Positions 46,262-56,904 of a DNA stretch of 64,000 nt are shown here, piece after piece. Origin of the DNA: Diaporthe sp. PMI_573 (taxonomy: Eukaryota; Ascomycota; Sordariomycetes; Diaporthales; Diaporthaceae); assembly GCA_021399435.1 (NCBI GenBank), contig JAJTUP010000001.1:2542001-2606000 (forward strand), written 5' to 3'. Positions within the stretch are counted from its first letter, which is position 1, and each line of letters opens with the position of its first letter. The notes under the pieces were generated by a model. The model had not been told where the DNA came from, did no database searches, and saw only the letters and a program-made list of their open reading frames with translations. The position numbers and the translations under genes were made by a program.

Positions 46262-49200
46262 TTGGCAATAGGGTCAGGAGCTTGCGCAAGTATACAGCTA
46301 TGGAGCGCGTCACCAAGATATGACGCGCTGCGAACAGGATATTGTCGCGCCTGCGTTGGAAGCTGCCTGGGTGGATTCTGCGTTTCTCTGTACGCCGTCG
46401 TCACTGGTCGATGATAGGGCTGCGTGGTGGGGGGGCGCGGTGGCTACTGAGGCCGCATATCAGGCCGACCCTCGGAGAAAAACTGGGCTTTGGTCAGTCC
46501 GTGAGAGACGGACACTCGAGTTGGTGCTTGAGGAGAGAACAAAGTTTCAGACACACAAGAAGATGTTCAATAAGCAAGCAGACGTGGGAGGCAAGATGTC
46601 AGAGGTGAAACGCCATGATCAAGTACCGGAGTTTGTACAGAACCAGTCAGACTGTCGAGGCGAGTGCCCGCGCATGCAGGCGAGCCCAGGAACAGGGAAA
46701 GGTTACACAGTACTGTGTAGGTACTGCAAATATGGGGTTATGCTAGGCGGCAGGAGGAAGCAACAATGCAGGACCGGCAGGGACAGGCAGGACGAGCGCT
46801 GCTTGGTTGCTGGCTTGCGGCGGCGGCGGCATCTGGCTCACCTTGACAGGCTCGTTCAGCGAGGGTGAGGGTCGTGGACTCGTGGAGAGCAGCTGGGTGG
46901 AGTGGAGTGGAGGGGCCACTGCCCCCATGTCCTCCTCTCCCCGTCCCCTCTTTGGGTCGCTGGGAGCTGCCTCGATTGGGCCCCGCCAAGAAACATCGGT
47001 GGCCTGCTTGGTGATTGGTGCCGGAGGCCGGGCGCTTACAAGAGATGGTGTAGCAAATAATAGCCTGTGGAGCACCTTAGGTGTCATTTCTTGCAAGCGC
47101 CCGGGCAACCTTGTCGCCTCTGAATCTCCTGAGCCGCAGTGCCGAGAGGCTGATGCTGCTGGGTGACCCAGTGTCCGACCCAGTGTCTATTTCGTCGGAA
47201 TCAGTCATGCTCATGGAGTCCCGGGTTATACATGCAAGTTTTGTTCGCGGGTGTGCCGCTCCGGTAGCTGGCTGTGATGTGCTGAGGAGCACGAATGGAT
47301 ATTTAGCCGCCCGCCAATATCTTGGTCTGTATCCCTGCCGGGGCCCAGAGGCCTGATAGCATTGAGTACTCCACCTCACATATAAATCTGGCCGCAGGGA
47401 GCCCAACGGAAGGAGCTTGGGCCACGATCAACTGAAGAATCTCTGCTTCCCGAGAGCTTCACCCCTGTCCACATCGTCGAGTAGCGGCTGCGCAGGTCTC
47501 AGCGTCTTCTCTGGAAATCCGCGGTTGCGTGTGACTGGCTGTCGTCTCAAGACTGCCAACTCCACGCTCGATGGCTCACGTGAGGATGGCTAACCGTTGG
47601 TTTGTCCAAAGACGAGCTGATCGTGGAGTTCCCCTGTGCCCATTGCATTGAACCAGATTACGTAGGACCACTTGCGCCTGCAGTCACAGGCAAAGTGGCT
47701 CAGGCCTGCGGCCGGGGTTCAAGGGCCTGCATGCCCGGCCCACCATGCAATGCAGCCGCTTTCCATCACCGGGTGCTTTGCAGCCCGCGTGGCTTGGGCC
47801 GGGACAGCAGGCGGCCCGATTCTAGGTGCGGGCAAAAAGTCGACGCAGGTCGGAACGGTCTCAGCAAGTTGATGAGAGGCTAGGCCTTCTACCACATCGC
47901 CAAAGTGTTCCAACTCCCACATTGCGCCGGTTTCCACCACGAAGGGGCCGGGAAACTTGTCGCGAGAGGAATTAGTCAAGGTTGCACCGTTGCTTCTTCC
48001 AAGTTCGGTCAAACTCAATCTAGGGAAGAGTCCGAGAGAGATGGACGAGGAAGAGCGTGGCGTTACTCCTGACAGACATAGTATCATCAACCAGGAATGG
48101 GTCACTGCCCATCCGAAGGCGTGTCTGTCTTTGGTGTAGGCCGGGGTCTCAGTTCGAGCTATGTACGCCGATGGGAACGACAGTTCGTCTGGAAAGACAC
48201 AATGTCAACTTTGGCAGACCTATCGCTTCAAGGATCCGGGCTAATGGCGTGTGGAAATGTCTCTCTCATGCCCTAGGTTCGTAATTCCAGGTAGGAATTG
48301 ACTTGGTGCAGCCACTGGTGTACAGCAGTATCCTCGTGAGCATCGACCGACCTCGCAGCCATTCGGAGGCGAGGCAGACCCCGGCCGTGGCACCCCAGAC
48401 TTGTGCCAGCAACACGTAACAGGCCAAGTATTGGTCGCTTGGCCACGCTGCTGGTAAGCGCCACATTGTGGAAGTTGAACATAGTTGTGATGCACTGGAG
48501 TGTTCGTGGTGAATGACCTGACCATAGTACTTGTAAGTATCCAAGTTCTTGTGGGCTGCGGAACGGTCCGGTTGATCATCAGATGCGACGGCAGGGTAAG
48601 AATGGGTCTCCACGACCAGGGGCCTCTGGGTGACCACAACAATGCGAGCATATGGCCTCAGCACACCAGACGTGTGGATGCTCGTCTGCTGCACCCGCAC
48701 CACGTTGTGGCGTCGCTGCGAGCTACGACCCCGCGGCCGCGGTGACACAGCGGCGCAGGGTTCTGCAAATATCCGTACTGAGTACAGACCCGATGAAATA
48801 CTGAAGAGAAGCAAAATCGAGGGGGCTCGGGGGCGATACACCTCCACTTAATCTTTAATTGAGATATCGAACCGCCTGAAGGGCCGATATAGCGCGCCAT
48901 GGGGCAACAGAAAGCTCCGGAAGGCACGTTGAAAGCTCTGCTTTCCACTGCAAAACTTTCTCGGCTACGGAGGTCGCCGCCGTGTCGGCCGAATCCTGCG
49001 TTCAAGGAAAGAGGCCGCTGATCGGGATGGGCGAGGGCGGCCACTAGACCTGATCAAAAAATTCGCAAGCCCCGCGGGCGAAGGAATCGCAATCTAGCAA
49101 ACGTTGCATCTTCGTCGAGCAGATTTTTCTTCTTCTCGCTGTCCGTCCTCGGATGAGGAGGTTCTATGCGTCGCTGGCCGTGGCAGATGGAGCAGCAGGT

Positions 49201-49777
49201 GACACGTGAGTTTCTTGTCTGCGTCGAATCCGGGACCTTCGATGTGGGTGAGGGGCCAGAGCGGTTGAGCATTGTCCAAACCGAGTGTACCTGCTCTCTA
49301 CCTAGGTATATGTCACAGTCCATAGCTGCTTGGAAGGAAAAGAGACAGTTTTGGTTAGAGGTTTTGATCCGTTGCCCTCGTCGGACAGGGTTTCTTTATC
49401 TTTGTCCAGCGTCGGACGTTTTAGTAGGGAACCACGGATTTGGAGAAGGAGGCGGACGTCTGTGTAAGTTCATACTGGCTACCCCGAATTAAACCAGTCA
49501 TGCGGCCCATTGTCCAATCAATGCAGGTAAAACTTGGTCTGGACCCCACCTATTGCGTGCCTTGTGCATAGGAAGACGGACATTGTCATGGAGGGTCGGT
49601 CACCTGCACCTTTTCTTCAACAGCCGCAGAGGACCAAGAGAAAATCCATTTACATGTGTATATCTTCCTTTCCTTTCTTAACTGTCTCTTGTTTTTTCAC
49701 CTGATTATTCCTTTGCTTTGCTGCAGTCCCATCACACCTTCACCAACACGCAGCTTCAGGGCAGGCCTGCATACACA
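46262..49777. other. Long divergent intergenic region
   Basis: About 3.5 kb between the starts of the WW-PhoD and MFS genes. It contains a TACCTAGGTA palindrome (49299-49308). Several ORFs of 90-190 codons occur on both strands, but none has conserved-looking sequence. The last 100 bp before the MFS gene are T/C-rich. Confidence 0.5.
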
Positions 49778-51602
49778 ATGTCCCTAAACCGCATATCTTC
49801 ACTCGAGTCCTTCGCGCATTTATCAGTCGAGGGCCATCGCAGATCCCCCTCGCCCAGCAGCCGCGACAGACGCCTCAGTTTTAACCCCCTTCCGGAGTCC
49901 TGGGACCCCCCTACGAGCAAACCTGGGTACCTTGAATCCGTGGGTGCATTCGAAGTCCCAAAGTGGAAGAGAGTTTGTAAGTCGGAATGCACCCCTCCCC
50001 CAATTCGACGCAGGGACCAACCACCCACTAATGTCGCATGTCTCTCACGCACAGTACAGGTGTTTGCGGCCGTCATCTACTGCCTCTTCGCAGCAGGTAT
50101 AGTCTTTGGATATGCTGCCCTCAAGCCCGTCCTCAAACAGGAGGGGGCCTATCAGGACGTGTGCGGTGCCGGTGACTCCAGTACAAGCCCAGATGACGTC
50201 GACACGTGCGTTGAGATCCGCCTGAACCTCATGTTCACTGTTGCCGCAGTCTCTACGAATGTTGCTGCCCTTCCGGTCGGGACCATCCTGGACCACTTTG
50301 GCCCCCGTGTTGGTGGCCTCTCCGGCTCCGTTTTCTTGACCGCCGGGTCCCTTTTCATGGCATTCGAGGAGAGCCTGCCCTTCGATGGCCTTCTTGTCGG
50401 TTATCTGTTCCTGGCCCTTGGCGGCCCGTTCACGTATATCTCATCCTTCCAACTTTCAAATGCATTCCCGAAGCATTCCGGGCTCATCCTTGCCCTCCTG
50501 ACTGGTGCCTTTGATGCTTCCAGCGCACTGTTCCTGGTGTACCGCGTGATCTTTGAGAAAACAGGTGGATCTTTTGGCCACGACAAGTTCTTCCTGGCGT
50601 ACCTCGTCGTGCCACTCATCATTGCTGTGCTACAGTTCGTTCTATTACCAAAACATTCTTACAAAACAGTTGGTGAGATGATCGAGCAGGTCGGTCAACC
50701 CTTGCCCGAGGTTGTTGAAGACCAGGTGGATGAGCATACGGCTCTCTTGGAACAGGAAAGAATAGAGCATAGAGATGCTATGGCGGCAGATCTTGAGGAT
50801 GTGCTCGGCTCCACGAGGGCGGACAAGCAGCAGCAAAAGGAGGAAAAGAAGAACGACATCTCTGGCGTATGGGGCGTAATGCACCCTTACACCGCCTGGC
50901 AGCAGATCAGATCTCCTTGGTTCATCTTGATATGTGCTTTCACGGGTATGCATTTAATCCAACCCTGCCTGGGAACACACCACATAAGACTGTCCGTGAC
51001 TGACCATCCTCACAGTCGTCCAGATGACAAGGATCAATTATTTTGTCGCCACCATCCGGCCACAATACGAAGCCCTTCTGCACTCGCACGACCGGGCCGT
51101 CCAGGTCAATAACTTTTTTGACCTGGCACTACCAATCGGCGGCATCCTTTCCATCCCCTTCATCGGGCTGCTCCTCGACCACTTCTCCACCGTCGCAGTC
51201 CTTTTCTGGCTGGTGACTGTGACAACTGCCATTGGTGTCTTCGGGGTCATCCCCAAGATGTGGGCAGCGTATGCCAACATTGTCCTCTTTGTCCTCTACA
51301 GGCCATTCTATTACACAGCTGTCTCAGATTACAGCGCAAAGGTCTTCGGGTTCAAGACGTTCGGGACCGTATACGGAACCATCATCTGCTTGTCAGGTCT
51401 GTTCAACTTCTCACAGTCTGGCCTGGACTATCTGCTCCATCAGACATTTGGAGGTGACCCGATACCTGTTAACCTAATGCTGTTGTCATTGGGTCTGGTT
51501 GTGGGAGTCAGCATGGTCCTATATGTGGGCTACCAGGCCAGAGGCTTGAAAAGAAAGATGGTTGAGATGGAGGCAGAGAGGGCTGTCGGAATGTACAACT
51601 GA
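49778..51602 (+). CDS. MFS transporter, Fmp42/SLC43-like
   Basis: A 12-helix major facilitator protein resembling yeast Fmp42 and the SLC43 amino-acid facilitators. The model is join(49778..49976, 50055..50945, 51016..51602), 558 aa. A cytosolic N-terminus of about 65 residues leads to QVFAAVIYCLFAAGIVFGYA (helix 1), a loop with paired Cys (VCGAGD and DTCVEIR), then NLMFTVAAVSTNVAALPVGTILDHFGPR, which carries the MFS loop 2-3 signature (DHFGPR). The central loop is acidic with a KQQQKEEKK stretch. Exon 3 starts VVQMTRINYFVATIRPQYE. Intron 1 (78 bp) is open in frame and a multiple of three, so its retention would add 26 residues. Substrate is unknown; Fmp42 was first linked to mitochondria, the SLC43 proteins to the plasma membrane. 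Confidence 0.9.
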
Positions 51603-52016
51603 GATGTGGAAGTACTGTGAAGCGGATTTGTATTGCGACTATTCTTGAATCTTTTCCACTTGAATTAGCGCTGAGAAAAAGACCAGCGGTACGAGTGAGT
51701 GAATACTTTAAAGCAAATAAAAGATATGTGATTTTCTGTTCTTGTGAGTCCTGACAGTATACATAAAATCAGTGATTGCAGTGAAGTGGCCGCGATCGTA
51801 TGTCCAGTCGTGCAGAATTCACGAGCAATAGTGTTCATCGTCAACGTGTAAGCCATGGCTCGTTCAGTGCTCAATACCACACTGTTTATTTGAAAGGAAC
51901 AGCGGGATCATCAGTAGGAGGCGGTGGGTTTCATGGTGACTATGTAGGTCTCAGATATTTGATAGCGCCCAGAACTACTTCTCCCAGAGCCGCTACATTA
52001 ACAGATCCGCACCCGC
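51603..52016. other. Convergent 3' region, MFS / HDAC
   Basis: 414 bp between two stop codons, including an AATAAA at 51716-51721 on the plus strand that could end the MFS transcript. Confidence 0.45.
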
Positions 52017-53516
52017 TCAAAATTCCATCAGCACGCCTACGCCCTCCTCCCGTAACCTCCTCAACTCGTCGTCCTTCTCCTCCGTCTCCTCCTTGATCCT
52101 CGCCTCGACGTCGTCCCGGATGCCGCCCAGGTCGGGCGGTATCGTGCTCATCTGCACGCTGGGGGCGGCGTTGACGAAGCGCAGCTGCTCGCTGATGTGC
52201 ATCTTGATCTCCTCGAGGCGCTTGGGCGAGTTCTTGTTCGGCTTAGGAACTTCGAGGATCTGCTCGAGCGTGGGGAACAGCGTGTCCTGGCGGAAGTGCT
52301 CGCGCCAGGGGGCGTGCTGCGGCAACGTGGAGTCGATCTTGCCCGCGGAGTCGATGGCGATGCTGGTCTCGTGCGTCCAGGCGCGCGCCACGTTGCGCGG
52401 GGTGTAACCGCCGCCGCCGAACAGGATCATGGGGATGTTCTGCTGCTTGCAGAACTCGACGCACTGGCCGTGACCCTGCACCTGCAGGTTGAACTTGCCG
52501 AGCCGGTCACCGGCGAGCGAGTCGGCGCCGCACTGCAGGGCGATGGCGGACGGGCGGAACTTTGCTATGACCTCGCCGATGACCTGTCGGAAGAGGGCTC
52601 CGTACTGCTCGTCGGTGACGCCGTCTTGGAGGGGGACGTTGAGGGCGTGGTGCGCGCCGGGGTTGTGTTCGCTTTGAGGGCCGTTGTCGGTGAGGGCACC
52701 AGTCCCCGGGAAGAAGTTGGTAGGGTCATACTTGTGGAAGGACACAGTCATGACCCGGTCGGTGGATAAAAATGCCTCCTCGACACCATCACCGTGATGC
52801 ACATCAATGTCGATGTACAAGACCCTGGGGAAGCATCGCAGGAGCTGCAGTATCGCAATGACAATGTCGTTGATGTAGCAGAAGCCCGATGCCTCGGTCT
52901 TCTTGGCGTGGTGAAGGCCCCCACCCCATGCGATTGCGATGTCCGACTGCCCGGAGCATATTTTCCGGGCGGCGTCTAATGAGCTGCCAGCAGACATAGA
53001 GCAGTAGTCATACAGGCCTTCGAACAGAGGGCAATCTGAACCGCCCAGGTTGAACTTCAGCTCTGTGCCGGGGTTCTCAATGTCCTTTGGTATGGGCTCC
53101 GGGGCAACGGTGGCCAGGAAGTCGAGGTAGTCGGAGGAGTGAAAAGAGTTGAGCTCCTCGTAGGTGGCGGTCCTGGAGACATAGTTGTCCATGGCAAAGT
53201 TCATGCCATAGGACATGATGAGGCTCTTAGCCAGGGTCAGGCGCCATGGTTTCATGGGATGTGTCTGGCCGAAGTGGTGCTTCTCCATCTCGGGGTTCAC
53301 GTGGAACGAGACCGTGTGGCCCTTTGGGCGGGTAATGTTGTACTTCTCGGCAGCGCGCTTGCACTTGGCAAAGAAGAGGGCATTGTCGGCATCGGTCGCA
53401 GAGCCCAGTGGAACATATTCCTGTACTATGCGCTCGTCCAGGTCGTCGGTCTTCTTATGTGGCAAGTAGTTTGTCCGCGGGGGACGCCAGACGTATGGAT
53501 TCCCATCCATCGTCAT
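52017..53516 (-). CDS. HOS2: Class I histone deacetylase, Hos2 type
   Basis: Zinc-dependent deacetylase removing acetyl groups from histones H3 and H4; in yeast it is the catalytic subunit of Set3C. Intronless, 499 aa. The N-terminal blocks HTVSFHVNPEMEKHHFGQTH and PMKPWRL and the segment DCPLFEGLYDYCSMSAGSSL favour Hos2 over Rpd3. Catalytic features are present: His202-His203 in WGGGLHHAKK, the charge-relay and metal site YIDIDVHHGDGVEEAF (Asp238, His240), SFHKYDP, FFPGTG, the zinc Asp in CGADSLAGDR and the Tyr in GGGGYTPRNVAR. The acidic, charged C-terminal tail (KEETEEKDDELRRLREEG) is typical of fungal class I enzymes. The start MTMDGNPYVW is the first ATG; Met3 is an alternative. It is divergent from an ING/PHD gene 1.5 kb away. 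Confidence 0.96.
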   Translation of the reverse strand: MTMDGNPYVWRPPRTNYLPHKKTDDLDERIVQEYVPLGSATDADNALFFAKCKRAAEKYNITRPKGHTVSFHVNPEMEKHHFGQTHPMKPWRLTLAKSLIMSYGMNFAMDNYVSRTATYEELNSFHSSDYLDFLATVAPEPIPKDIENPGTELKFNLGGSDCPLFEGLYDYCSMSAGSSLDAARKICSGQSDIAIAWGGGLHHAKKTEASGFCYINDIVIAILQLLRCFPRVLYIDIDVHHGDGVEEAFLSTDRVMTVSFHKYDPTNFFPGTGALTDNGPQSEHNPGAHHALNVPLQDGVTDEQYGALFRQVIGEVIAKFRPSAIALQCGADSLAGDRLGKFNLQVQGHGQCVEFCKQQNIPMILFGGGGYTPRNVARAWTHETSIAIDSAGKIDSTLPQHAPWREHFRQDTLFPTLEQILEVPKPNKNSPKRLEEIKMHISEQLRFVNAAPSVQMSTIPPDLGGIRDDVEARIKEETEEKDDELRRLREEGVGVLMEF

Positions 53517-54991
53517 GGTGCCTCAACTGATGCGTACGGACACCGATAAGTAGTTCCTTATGCGTGCGCTTCAGGGAGGGCCAATACGTGGTCTCTCAGC
53601 CGAGGGGCCACCTGGTCCTGACTGTTCAGTCAGAGCGAGGGTAGCTTGAGGGACTGGAGAAAGTTGCAGGTGGTCCTGCGATGGTGGAAACAGTCGCCCA
53701 GTACTCAAAGGTCCAGTCGAAGGGGGGTTGGTGTTGCCGTCGAGATCCTCTAGAGCAGTTGCAGAAGAAGTTTAAGTTCAGGTCGATCAGGATCCGGGCG
53801 TGTGACACTTAGCAGCTCCGGGATTCGTGAAGGAGACAAGTTTGAAGCCGGCCGTGAACAGGACTGAGGCCCTTGCAGACAAGACAGACGGCTTGATGTG
53901 GATCTTGAATCGTGGGCGGCTGGGGGGCGTTCCCAGAACACATGGGTCCCCTATCGAGCTAGCCAGAAGGCCAAGCACTAGGGGCCACAAGTACTTGGCT
54001 TTGCACCTGCAGCAAGTACTCGCGACTTGAGATTGGGAAACACTCTTGACACCCGGGGCAGTACCTCGATACTTTTGCCTGCAAGAGCCCGCCGTCTCGG
54101 AAGGCTGAAGGTCAAGAGCTTGCCCTGCTTTGCCCTGCTTTGCCTTTTTCCCTCCCCAAGGCTCGGCTGACACAGCAGACACGAGGCAGGCGGGCAGGCG
54201 CCATCCCATCCCGCCCCGATCATATCTCCTACAGTGTATCGCATGCATCATCAACCGCTCTCTTCTCCACACCTGTGCCCGACGCAATACCTTCTACCTT
54301 TGGAACTGGGCCTCACCTCCACCCTTTTCAACGACTATATCGCCGTTATTACGCACCACTCTGCATCGCCCTGCACCGTACGGTCACCGCCGCGCCGCCC
54401 TGTCCCGCCACCCAGCCAGCCAACAGCCAGCCAGCCGGAGCCTAAGTCGTTCCTTGCCTCCCATCGCAGCACAGTACTCGGTAGTAGATCCTCGGACCGG
54501 CCAAGGTGCGTGCACGTGCAAGGGGGCCATCCAGATCTCTGACTGACATTCTCCATAAAAATTTCACCATCCACCAGATCCAACGCCATCACCACTTATT
54601 TTCCTCTTCCGTTATATCGCAGGCCGCCTTCGCTCCTTCTCCCATCTCCTCCCGACCCGGTCGTCAAAACCCACCTGAGGTGAGCTGGACCTTTCGTCCC
54701 AGTCTCCAGCCATCTAATATGTTACAACCCTACCAAGACTAGCCATCTGTCATCCTTCACTTTATCCCCCCTCGTCACTTCCCCTCCACCCTACTTCACC
54801 TGACCTGCTGTCGTTCGAGTCATCGTCGTCTCTCTCACCTTTCTGTCTGCCCACACCCCCGCCCCGTCGCGTCCTGCCCTCCTGTCGCGTCTCCGCCTCG
54901 AGGCCCCATCGCGGCGCCATGTCATGAGCACACCGCACCTACACACATAGGACAGATATCATTGGCTACAAACACGACTGCGGTTGACATC
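53517..54991. promoter_or_regulatory. Divergent promoter region of HOS2 and the ING gene
   Basis: About 1.5 kb. The half next to the ING gene is strongly pyrimidine-rich (54560-54900), typical of fungal core promoters and leaders. It contains CAGCCAGC runs near 54411-54440 and a minimal uORF at 54919. Confidence 0.5.
54919..54927 (+). promoter_or_regulatory. Minimal uORF (ATG TCA TGA) upstream of the ING start
   Basis: ATG TCA TGA in a GCGCC context lies 65 bp before the main ATG. If it is in the transcript, it is a two-codon uORF that could lower translation. Confidence 0.35.
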
Positions 54992-56353
54992 ATGCCTAGA
55001 GACGACCTCTCCATCGACTTTGTCAAGGGCAACATGCCTGCAACCGAAGCGCTCGACCCCGCCCTCATACTCGACGAGTGGGCAAACCGCGTCCAGAATC
55101 TGCCCGAGGAGATCAAGTTCATCCAGGATGAGATTACAGCCAAGGATCTCGAGATAGCAAAGTGCCTACGCATCATTGACGACAAGGACTCAAAGATCCA
55201 GAAATGGATCAAGGCCAATGGCAGCGCCGAGCCTAATCCTAAGGAGGAGAAGGACTACCGGCCTGCCATCCGCGACGCTTACAAGAAGGCGGAGGACCTC
55301 CAGAGCGAGAAGATTAAGATGACACAGCGACTCCAGATCACAATGGACAGGCACCTCAAATGGTTGGACAAGCAGATCAAAACTCTCTACGACCGGAACG
55401 AGCCCGGCTTCACCGAGCCCGACGCCCTCCCTTCCATCCTCCGACCAAGCGCCGCCAACAACTCCGCCCCCTCTGTGCGTACCGTTACTTCGTCAACGAA
55501 CCCCGTCACAGCAGCCCTCAGCCCACTCGCCAACCCAGTCAGCTCTACCGGACCCAAGAATAACAACCCCTCGGTTCGGAGTGCCCAGACTTCGCAGCAC
55601 ATATCGTCTTCCGCACCCACCTCTCCAGCAGCCACCATGATTATGAAGCGCGGTGCACGCGAAGGGTCCGCTGGCCCCACCACCTCCCTCCAGAAGGGCC
55701 CTCGTGTCAATAGCGGCCTGGGCAGCCTGCCGCATCCGTCAAGCGGTCTGGCGCGGCACTCGTCCCTTGGACCAGGCACGCCCAAGGGACACACAGCCAC
55801 AGGCGTGCAAAGGGCAGGCAGCGCAGGACCGCGGACCATGATCAAGGGCGGTGTCGTTCCGGGCCGCAAGGGCACGCCATCAGGGGGCGTTGGCCGCAGC
55901 AGCAAGAAAGGCACGCCCGCCGGCGGACCCAAGTCCGGCCTGCAGCGCGTGAGGAAAACCGCCAAGAACTCGCCCTCCTCGACAGCCGACAGCGAGCTCT
56001 CCGACGCCGACAGCGGTGCTAGCGGGGACGAGTCGGACGCACGCACGGGAGGACGCGGGACCCCGGCGCGCACCGAGGTGGTAACAGGTAGCCGAGGGGT
56101 GGGCATGGGTCATGCACCACGGACAAAGCGCGAGGATGAGGACATCTACATGGACGATGACGAGGGCAGCGACGATAGGAAATACTGCCTCTGCCAGAAG
56201 GTCAGCTTCGGGGACATGATCGCCTGCGACAACGACGACTGCCCGTACGAGTGGTTCCACTGGTCCTGCGTGGGGCTCAAGAGCGAGCCACAGCAGGGCG
56301 GCACGTGGTTTTGCCCAGTGTGCTCGGAGGCTATGAAGAAGAAAGGAAAGTGA
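54992..56353 (+). CDS. YNG2: ING-family PHD-finger protein, Yng2-like (NuA4 subunit)
   Basis: Chromatin reader of the ING family; Yng2 members belong to the NuA4 histone H4 acetyltransferase. 453 aa without introns. The start is the ATG at 54992 ([14 protein letters not shown]); the frame upstream has no ATG. Residues 20-140 form the ING helical domain ([44 protein letters not shown]). A long Ser/Gly/Pro-rich basic linker follows (about 150-380). The C-terminal PHD finger (about 397-445) has the full C4HC3 set: [24 protein letters not shown], then WFCPVC. This finger in ING proteins binds H3K4me3, and the aromatic cage residues (the Tyr before the first Cys, and the Trp in EWFHW) are present. 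It is divergent from HOS2. Pho23 of the Rpd3L complex is the alternative, but the N-terminus fits Yng2 better. Confidence 0.9.
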   Translation: MPRDDLSIDFVKGNMPATEALDPALILDEWANRVQNLPEEIKFIQDEITAKDLEIAKCLRIIDDKDSKIQKWIKANGSAEPNPKEEKDYRPAIRDAYKKAEDLQSEKIKMTQRLQITMDRHLKWLDKQIKTLYDRNEPGFTEPDALPSILRPSAANNSAPSVRTVTSSTNPVTAALSPLANPVSSTGPKNNNPSVRSAQTSQHISSSAPTSPAATMIMKRGAREGSAGPTTSLQKGPRVNSGLGSLPHPSSGLARHSSLGPGTPKGHTATGVQRAGSAGPRTMIKGGVVPGRKGTPSGGVGRSSKKGTPAGGPKSGLQRVRKTAKNSPSSTADSELSDADSGASGDESDARTGGRGTPARTEVVTGSRGVGMGHAPRTKREDEDIYMDDDEGSDDRKYCLCQKVSFGDMIACDNDDCPYEWFHWSCVGLKSEPQQGGTWFCPVCSEAMKKKGK

Positions 56354-56904
56354 GGCAGAGGTTGTCTATGGCCTGGACCCGGCCTTGGAGGCAGTTTCCG
56401 CTTGTCTGCGATCTGTCCTAGTGTCTTATGTCGCCAAAAGGGTCCATTTTGGTCGTTTTATGAAATCAATGCATGTGGCAGTCAAACTGCCTTCTTAGAT
56501 ACCCATATATTCTCGAGCATAGAACAAAGCTTCTGAAGCAAGCAATTGCTGAACCTGGACGTTTTTGGCTGTGCAATCGTCATCTTCAGACATCATAAGC
56601 AATCAGAAAACCCAGACGGTCCTTGATCTTAATTCTCGATTCAGACAAGAACAAGTCACGTCTGCGCCGTTTCAGTTTACGGTGGCGGGCACACAAGGCT
56701 ATTTAACTTTCTTGAATTAGGAGCTCTTTTGTACTATTTTAAAGAATAATGCTGGGCAGAAAGAAACTCCAATTCGCACTATGAATTCCTTTAATTCCGT
56801 CGGCGAAGCAAAACAGTTCAGCCAGAAGGAAGGCCCAAATGCAGTAGGCAACACAAATGCGAACCACAGGACAAAGCAGCCCGACAAACAGCAGAACAAA
56901 CAGC
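56354..56904. other. Convergent 3' region, ING / UGP1
   Basis: 551 bp between stop codons, AT-rich, with no gene evident. Confidence 0.5.

Noticed and set aside
48266..48847. 193-codon minus-strand ORF between the WW-PhoD and MFS genes
   Set aside because: No recognisable motifs, random-like residue order, and other-frame ORFs of similar quality overlap it.
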